Shown: positions 59,718 through 64,000 of the stretch, piece by piece | How the letters are laid out: each line of letters begins with the position of its first letter | Position numbering within the stretch: position 1 is the stretch's first letter | Assembly: GCF_019890675.1 (NCBI RefSeq) | Contig: NZ_JAIOAA010000002.1 | Span: 650,351 to 714,350 of the forward strand | Direction: 5' to 3' | DNA length: 64,000 bases | Origin: Micromonospora sp. PLK6-60 | Lineage (GTDB): Bacteria > Actinomycetota > Actinomycetes > Mycobacteriales > Micromonosporaceae | The notes under the pieces: generated by a model | The model's database searches: none | The model's input: only the letters and a program-made list of their open reading frames with translations | Told to the model about the DNA's origin: nothing | Program-made: the position numbers and the translations under genes

Positions 59718-59833
59718 AGAAGCCCGAGAGCCGCAAGGTCGAGAAGAAGGAGACCGGCAAGCTCGACCAGATCGAGATCCGCAAGCTCGACAAGATCGAG
59801 ACGACGGCGCTGAACAGCAACCCGTCCGGCTGA
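59714..59833 (+). CDS. Putative RiPP precursor peptide (39 aa)
   Basis: A 39-codon gene whose ATG overlaps the M50 stop (ATGA), with GGGAGG ten bases upstream. The first 29 residues are Lys/Glu-rich with a duplicated motif (GKLDQIEI, RKLDKIET), as expected of a leader bound by an RRE. The last ten (TTALNSNPSG) are small and polar with no Lys or Glu and could be the core. No Cys is present, so lanthionine and thiazole chemistry from Cys are excluded. ThiF activation, perhaps of an Asn or the C-terminus as in microcin C-type enzymes, is one possibility. Two hairpins follow the gene. Precursor role is inferred from context. Confidence 0.65.
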   Translation: MKKPESRKVEKKETGKLDQIEIRKLDKIETTALNSNPSG

Positions 59834-59849
59834 CCGGCCGGGGCGCGCT

Positions 59850-59907
59850 CGGGTCCGCCCGGGCGGACCCGAAGCGGGCTGCCCGCCGGTGCACCGGCGG
59901 GCAGCCC
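59850..59907 (+). terminator. Double hairpin after the ThiF/M50/peptide operon
   Basis: A 22-bp perfect palindrome (59850-59871) is followed by a hairpin with 15-base arms (59876-59890 and 59893-59907) and a 2-base loop. Together they should stop transcription from the peptide gene. Confidence 0.7.
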
Positions 59908-59913
59908 TCGCAC

Positions 59914-59990
59914 GCGTCAGAAAACCGCGTCATGAACCGGGTCAGGAGACCGGGTCAGGAGACCGGGTCAGGAAACCGCGTCAGGAGACC
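59914..59990. repeat. 13-bp tandem repeat over the catalase stop codon
   Basis: Six head-to-tail units of about 13 bases (one of 12) of the form GGGTCAGGAGACC start at 59914, 59927, 59939, 59952, 59965 and 59978. The last unit contains the catalase stop codon (59981-59983). Two units are identical. This looks like slippage expansion of the gene end. Confidence 0.75.
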
Positions 59991-62230
59991 GTGGCGGGGA
60001 ACCGTTCCCACACCCGGTGCGCGGCCATCAGCCGCTGCACCGCGGTGAGCGCCTCCGTCGCCGAGCCGGCCGTGACGACACCGGGCGTGCCGGCCACCCC
60101 GGCCTGCTCCAGCACGGGTACGCCCGCATCCCAGGCGCCGACCGCCTTGGCGTGCCGCCAGCATTCCTCGACCAGCAGCAGCACCCGGGGGTCGACGGTG
60201 GGCGAGCCGGCCGCCCCCGCCTTCGCGTCGCGGGCGGGCACCGCGTCCGGCGCCGGGGCCGGCGCCCCGGCCAGCAGCAGCGCGTCGAACTCCACCGAAC
60301 GGGCGGTGGCGAAGGTCCGTTGCACCGGCAGGTCGCCGACCGTGCCGCCGTGCGCGGCGATGAGCAGCGGCACCATGCCGGCGTCGAAGACCGCCCGGCG
60401 GACCTGGGCGACACCGTCGTGGTCGCCGTCGGCGTCCACCACGATCCCCACCGTCCGGCCGTCGGCCGGCCACTCGCCACCCACCTGGGACAGCGCGGGG
60501 CTGGGCGTGACGTCGACGAACGGCACGGTCGGCTCCGGCGCGGGCAACCCGAGCGCGGTGGCGACCTGCCCGCACAGCACCGGGTCGATGTTGGCCAGGC
60601 ACTGCAACTGCCGTTCCTTGATCGCCTGGTGGTAGCACTTGCCGAGCTCGAACGCGTACGCCCGGATGATGTGCTCCTTCTCCACCGGCGACATGCTCAG
60701 CCAGAACAACCGCGCCTGGCTGTAGTGGTCGTCGAAGGACGCCGGGTTGGCCCGTACCTTGGGCGCCTCGGCCACCGTCACCGGCGTGTCGACGAACGCG
60801 TGCTCCGCGTCCCCCGCGGTGAACGGGTTGCCGCCGTCGAGCGAGTTCGGCCGGTACGGCGCCACCCCGGCGTGCACGGCCTGCTGGTGGAACCCGTCGC
60901 GCAGCATGTCGTTGACCGGGGCGTGCGGCCGGTTGATCGGGATCTGGTGGAAGTTCGGCCCGGCCAGCCGGGTGAGCTGGGTGTCCAGGTACGAGAAGAG
61001 CCGGCCCTGCAACAGCGGGTCGTTCGTCACGTCGATGCCCGGCGGCAGGTGGCCCGGATGGTAGGCGACCTGCTCGACCTCGGCGAAGAAGTTGGTCGGC
61101 GTGCGGTTGAGCACCAGCCGGCCGACCGGCTGCACCGGGGCCAGCTCCTCCGGGACGATCTTCGTCGGGTCGAGCAGGTCGACCCCGGCGAAGGTCTCCT
61201 CCGGCGTGTCCGGGAAGACCTGGATGCCCAGCTCCCACTCCGGGTACGCGCCGGCCTCGATCGCGTCGTACAGGTCGCGGCGGTGGAAGTCGGGGTCCAT
61301 GCCGCTGAGCAGCTGCGCCTCCTCCCAGTCCAGGGAGTGCACGCCCAGCTTCGGCTTCCAGTGGAACTTGACGAGCGTGGTCGCCCCGGCCTCGTTGACC
61401 AGCCGGAAGGTGTGGATGCCGAAGCCCTCCATCGTGCGGTAGGAGCGCGGGATGCCCCGGTCGGACATGTTCCAGATGGTGTGGTGCTGCGCCTCGGTGT
61501 GCAGCGAGACGAAGTCCCAGAAGGTGTCGTGCGCGCTCTGCGCCTGGGGGATCTCCCGGTCCGGGTGCGGCTTGCCGGCGTGGATGACGTCCGGGAACTT
61601 GATCGCGTCCTGGATGAAGAAGACCGGGATGTTGTTGCCGACCAGGTCGAAGGTGCCCTCGTCGGTGTAGAACTTGGTCGCGAAGCCCCGGGTGTCGCGC
61701 ACCGTGTCGGCCGAGCCCCGCGAGCCGAGGACGGTGGAGAACCGGACGAAGACCGGGGTTTCCCGGCCCTTCTTCAGGAAGCCGGCCCGGGTGACCTCCT
61801 CCGCCGTGCCGTACGCGGTGAAGACGCCGTGTGCCCCGGCGCCCCGCGCGTGCACGACCCGCTCCGGGATCCGTTCGTGGTCGAAGTGGGTGATCTTCTC
61901 GCGGAGGTGGTGGTCCTGGAGCAGGATCGGGCCGCGCGGCCCCGCCTTGAGCGAGTGGTCGGTGTCCCGCAGCCGGGCGCCCTGCGCGGTGGTTAGGTAG
62001 GCGCCCTGCTGACCGTTCGCGGTGGTCGGCGCGCCGGTCTCGGCGCCGGTCGGGGTGCGGGTCTCCGGCGCGCCCTGCTCCTTCTTGGGCGGCAGCGGGT
62101 CGTGCGGGGTGGTGGGTTCGTCGAACGTCGGCGGCGCGCTGCCGGGCGCGCCGGGCACGTCCGGGGCAAGGATGTCGCCGACCTTCTCGACGGCGTCCTT
62201 GACGGCCTTGACGGGCTTGCTGGCTTCCAC
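59981..62230 (-). CDS. katE: Large-subunit catalase (HPII/KatE type)
   Basis: A 749-residue haem catalase. A Pro/Lys-rich N-terminal extension (about 1-75) precedes the catalase core. It has His127 in [13 protein letters not shown], the Asn in [15 protein letters not shown] and the haem-ligand Tyr in [10 protein letters not shown]. The C-terminal DJ-1/GATase1-like domain (about 600-749, [20 protein letters not shown]) marks the large-subunit class. It destroys hydrogen peroxide. The start is GTG 62230 with GGAGG upstream. A sigma-B-like promoter (62277-62301) suggests general-stress or osmotic control. The stop lies in a 13-bp tandem repeat. Confidence 0.94.
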   Translation of the reverse strand: MEASKPVKAVKDAVEKVGDILAPDVPGAPGSAPPTFDEPTTPHDPLPPKKEQGAPETRTPTGAETGAPTTANGQQGAYLTTAQGARLRDTDHSLKAGPRGPILLQDHHLREKITHFDHERIPERVVHARGAGAHGVFTAYGTAEEVTRAGFLKKGRETPVFVRFSTVLGSRGSADTVRDTRGFATKFYTDEGTFDLVGNNIPVFFIQDAIKFPDVIHAGKPHPDREIPQAQSAHDTFWDFVSLHTEAQHHTIWNMSDRGIPRSYRTMEGFGIHTFRLVNEAGATTLVKFHWKPKLGVHSLDWEEAQLLSGMDPDFHRRDLYDAIEAGAYPEWELGIQVFPDTPEETFAGVDLLDPTKIVPEELAPVQPVGRLVLNRTPTNFFAEVEQVAYHPGHLPPGIDVTNDPLLQGRLFSYLDTQLTRLAGPNFHQIPINRPHAPVNDMLRDGFHQQAVHAGVAPYRPNSLDGGNPFTAGDAEHAFVDTPVTVAEAPKVRANPASFDDHYSQARLFWLSMSPVEKEHIIRAYAFELGKCYHQAIKERQLQCLANIDPVLCGQVATALGLPAPEPTVPFVDVTPSPALSQVGGEWPADGRTVGIVVDADGDHDGVAQVRRAVFDAGMVPLLIAAHGGTVGDLPVQRTFATARSVEFDALLLAGAPAPAPDAVPARDAKAGAAGSPTVDPRVLLLVEECWRHAKAVGAWDAGVPVLEQAGVAGTPGVVTAGSATEALTAVQRLMAAHRVWERFPATVS

Positions 62231-62276
62231 GGGCGAATTCCTCCAGGGAGCGACAACGGGCTGGCTGTCTAACGCC

Positions 62277-62301
62277 CTACCCGGGCATGACCGGGCAAAA
62301 C
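62277..62301 (-). promoter_or_regulatory. Sigma-B-like stress promoter of the catalase gene
   Basis: On the minus strand GTTT (62301-62298) and GGGTAG (62282-62277) are separated by 15 bases. This fits the actinobacterial sigma-B type consensus G-x-x-T, 14-16 bases, G-G-G-T-A-y except for the last base. The start point would be about 40 bases before the GTG. Confidence 0.5.
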
Positions 62302-62348
62302 ACCCCATGAGCCGCCGATTGCGCCCGCCTGCTCCGCGGATCGACGGG

Positions 62349-62801
62349 TCAGCCCTGCGCCCGGCGGCGCACCGTTCGCAGCATCCGGCGCACCATGGTC
62401 CGGTGCGCGCCCGAGGTGATCACCAGCAGGCGGTAGGCCCGACCGTGCGGGCCGGGGAACGCCGCCTCGCTCCGGGCGCTCAGCAGCGTGCCGTCCGGCT
62501 GCGGGGTCAGCGTCCACAGCAGAGCGTAGCGGGAGAACCGGTGCCGGCCGGTGAGCCGCACGTACCGCCCGGGGACCGCCTCGGCCACCGCGAAGCCGGG
62601 CACCGTGGCACCCTCGTCCAGCGGGGTGCCAGCGGCGCGGACCGGCACCGCGCCGAGCAGGTGCGCCAGCGGCGCGGTGCCGTCGGAGCGGAAACCGGCC
62701 ACCAGCCGGGCGAGCGCCTGCCAGACCGCGTCGGCGGGGGCGGCGACGAGCACCGAATGCTCGTCGACGAAGGGCAGCCCGTCGTCCCCGACCTCTCGCA
62801 C
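62349..62801 (-). CDS. SRPBCC-family protein
   Basis: A 150-residue protein of START/SRPBCC (Bet v 1-like) type: HSVLVAAPADAVWQALARLV at the N-terminus, then VRLTGRHRFSRYALLWTLTP and RAYRLLVITSGAHRTMVRRM at the C-terminus. These proteins bind hydrophobic ligands in a deep cavity. The start is GTG at 62801 with GAGGATGGGGG upstream; the frame is open much further upstream but without protein-like sequence. It stands apart from the catalase gene. Function unknown. Confidence 0.72.
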   Translation of the reverse strand: MREVGDDGLPFVDEHSVLVAAPADAVWQALARLVAGFRSDGTAPLAHLLGAVPVRAAGTPLDEGATVPGFAVAEAVPGRYVRLTGRHRFSRYALLWTLTPQPDGTLLSARSEAAFPGPHGRAYRLLVITSGAHRTMVRRMLRTVRRRAQG

Positions 62802-62845
62802 GCCCCCATCCTCCCACCCCCACCCCACCCCGTCCGCCCCGCAGA

Positions 62846-62906
62846 GTTGATCAAGGGGATCGCGTCCCTCGACCGGGTTCCGGCCGACGTGAACCCCTTG
62901 CTCGAC
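62846..62906. repeat. Imperfect inverted repeat
   Basis: Arms 62846-62866 (GTTGATCAAGGGGATCGCGTC) and 62886-62906 pair with four mismatches around a 19-base loop, between two divergent genes. Probably a decayed copy of a dispersed intergenic palindrome. Confidence 0.5.
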
Positions 62907-62960
62907 GGAGGCGAGGCGGGCGGGAGTGGGCCGGTGGCGGGGATTGGGGAGGATGGGGCG

Positions 62961-64000
62961 ATGCGCGGTGCGGCGGGGCGGGGTCGGGGTTGGCGGGTCT
63001 GTGGCGCGGCGGCGGGGGCGCTCGCCGTCCTGGCCTGGCCGGGGGTGGCGGTGGCGGCACCGGCCGCGACGCCGGTCTGCGAGGTGGCCGACCGCCGGCT
63101 CGACGAGATCTCCGGGATGGTGGCCACCGACGACGGGTTCGTGATGGTCAACGACGGCGCGGACCAGGAGTCGCACCGCCGGATCTTCTTCCTCGACGCC
63201 CGGTGCGCGGTGGTGCGTACGGTCCGTTATCCCTCGCTGCCCCGGGACACCGAGGACCTGGCGGTCGGGCCGGACGGCTCGCTCTGGGTGGCCGACATCG
63301 GCGACAACGGCGGCAACCGGCCCACCGTCGGGGTGTGGCGGCTCCGCCCGGGAGCGGCTCGGCCGGTGCTGCACCGGCTGACCTATCCGGACGGTCCGCG
63401 TGACGCCGAGGCGCTGCTGATCACCGGGGACGGCCGGCCGCTGATCGTGGCCAAGACCACCGGCCGGCTGTACGCCCCGGCCGGCGCCCCGCGAGCCGGC
63501 ACGACGACGCCGCTGACCAGCGTGGGGGAGGTGCGGCTGCCCGGCACCACGACCAGCAACCCGTACTCCGTCCTCGGCCGGATGGTGATCACCGGCGCGG
63601 CCACCGCGCCGGACCGGAGCCGGGTGGTGCTGCGCACCTACGCCGACGCGTTCGAGTTCGACGTGCCGGACGGCGACGTGGTCCGCGCGCTGACCACCGG
63701 CCGGCCGCGGATCGTGCCGCTGCCCGACGAGCCGCAGGGGGAGTCGGTCAGCTACAGCCGCGACGGCCGCCACCTGCTCACCGTCTCCGAGCGGGCCGGC
63801 CAGCCGGGCCCGGTCCCCGTCCTCCGGTACGCCCTGCCGGCGCCGCCGCCGACCGCCACCCGCTCCGCGCCGGCCGCGACCGGCTCCGCGCCGGAGTCCA
63901 CCCGTCCCGCGGCGACCGGCGCGGCCCCGGCCGGCACCGCCGGGGCGTCGGCGGACGAGCGCGACGACTCCCGGCTCGGTGCCGCCGCGGCGCTGGGGCT
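62961..64000 (+). CDS. Secreted beta-propeller-like protein, 3'-truncated by the window
   Basis: The reading frame is open from ATG 62961 (GGGGAGG eight bases upstream) to the window end, at least 346 residues. Signal peptide to about residue 35 (VAVAAP). The mature part reads like a WD/propeller or esterase-like repeat protein: LDEISGMVATDDGFVMVNDG, TEDLAVGPDGSLWVADIGDN and SVSYSRDGRHLLTVSERAG. After about residue 290 it becomes Ala/Pro/Thr-rich, as in linkers preceding a membrane or wall anchor, and the final visible SRLGAAAALG could begin a transmembrane helix. Function unknown. The 3' end is missing. Confidence 0.65.
   Translation, partial: MRGAAGRGRGWRVCGAAAGALAVLAWPGVAVAAPAATPVCEVADRRLDEISGMVATDDGFVMVNDGADQESHRRIFFLDARCAVVRTVRYPSLPRDTEDLAVGPDGSLWVADIGDNGGNRPTVGVWRLRPGAARPVLHRLTYPDGPRDAEALLITGDGRPLIVAKTTGRLYAPAGAPRAGTTTPLTSVGEVRLPGTTTSNPYSVLGRMVITGAATAPDRSRVVLRTYADAFEFDVPDGDVVRALTTGRPRIVPLPDEPQGESVSYSRDGRHLLTVSERAGQPGPVPVLRYALPAPPPTATRSAPAATGSAPESTRPAATGAAPAGTAGASADERDDSRLGAAAALG

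Noticed and set aside
59714..59833. Lanthipeptide or thiazole-type precursor
   Set aside because: The peptide has no Cys and no lanthionine synthetase or cyclodehydratase is adjacent, so only a ThiF-type modification is supported.
62349..63773. A 474-codon frame ending in the SRPBCC protein
   Set aside because: Upstream of 62801 the sequence is an Arg/Pro-rich shadow antisense to the secreted protein at 62961.

Overview
The window is very GC-rich and its genes have actinobacterial character. It has GTG starts, leaderless-looking promoters, CBM2- and CBM13-bearing secreted hydrolases, a SapB-type lanthipeptide cluster, and long intergenic palindromes with the core AGGAGGGGCCCCTT. This fits a filamentous soil or plant-associated actinomycete, most likely Micromonosporaceae (Micromonospora-like). 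The genus is an inference from gene style and was not tested.

Layout. 1-14.7 kb: a ROK-family protein, a small membrane protein, a two-component system divergent from a secreted subtilase, a secreted phytase-like propeller, a TrkA-C-type regulatory subunit, a second two-component system, a secreted propeller, a VOC protein, a secreted cyclophilin and an autoregulated MerR regulator. 14.9-32.7 kb: a coherent locus for attack on fungal cell wall and alpha-1,3-glucan. It holds a GH18-CBM13 chitinase, three GH87-type alpha-1,3-glucanases, a LacI regulator, an ABC sugar importer without its ATPase, and a GH13 alpha-glucosidase. 32.8-36.6 kb: XRE regulators, one decayed, plus small genes. 36.9-44.6 kb: a SapB-like class III lanthipeptide cluster in the order of the Streptomyces ram cluster (LanKC, two near-identical precursors, two ABC half-exporters) with two LuxR-type regulators whose receiver domains are atypical. 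44.6-48.3 kb: a MocR regulator and a DMT permease whose start codons overlap head to head, a TetR regulator, and the 3' scrap of another XRE gene. 48.5-56.9 kb: plant cell-wall enzymes (pectate lyase, GH30 xylanase, GH62 arabinofuranosidase), a secreted protein made of two copies of one module, and an SDR/HxlR pair beside a MITE-like element. 57.4-59.8 kb: a compact three-gene operon of RRE-ThiF, PqqD-M50 membrane protease and a 39-residue peptide, which looks like an uncharacterised RiPP system. 60-64 kb: a large-subunit catalase with a sigma-B-like promoter, an SRPBCC protein and a truncated secreted protein.

How the parts work together. The GH87 enzymes and the chitinase would depolymerise fungal wall polymers outside the cell. 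The importer would take up the oligosaccharides, the GH13 enzyme would hydrolyse them inside, and the LacI protein would control the set. The xylan operon carries a CebR-like operator palindrome. The lanthipeptide cluster probably makes a morphogenetic surfactant peptide. The most novel candidates are the ThiF/M50/peptide operon, the duplicated secreted module, the GH87 locus, and the MITE-like element whose CTAG ends supply the stop codons of two convergent genes.

No rRNA, tRNA, CRISPR array or intact transposase was recognised. Starts were chosen from ribosome-binding sites, overlaps and homology, and several remain alternatives.
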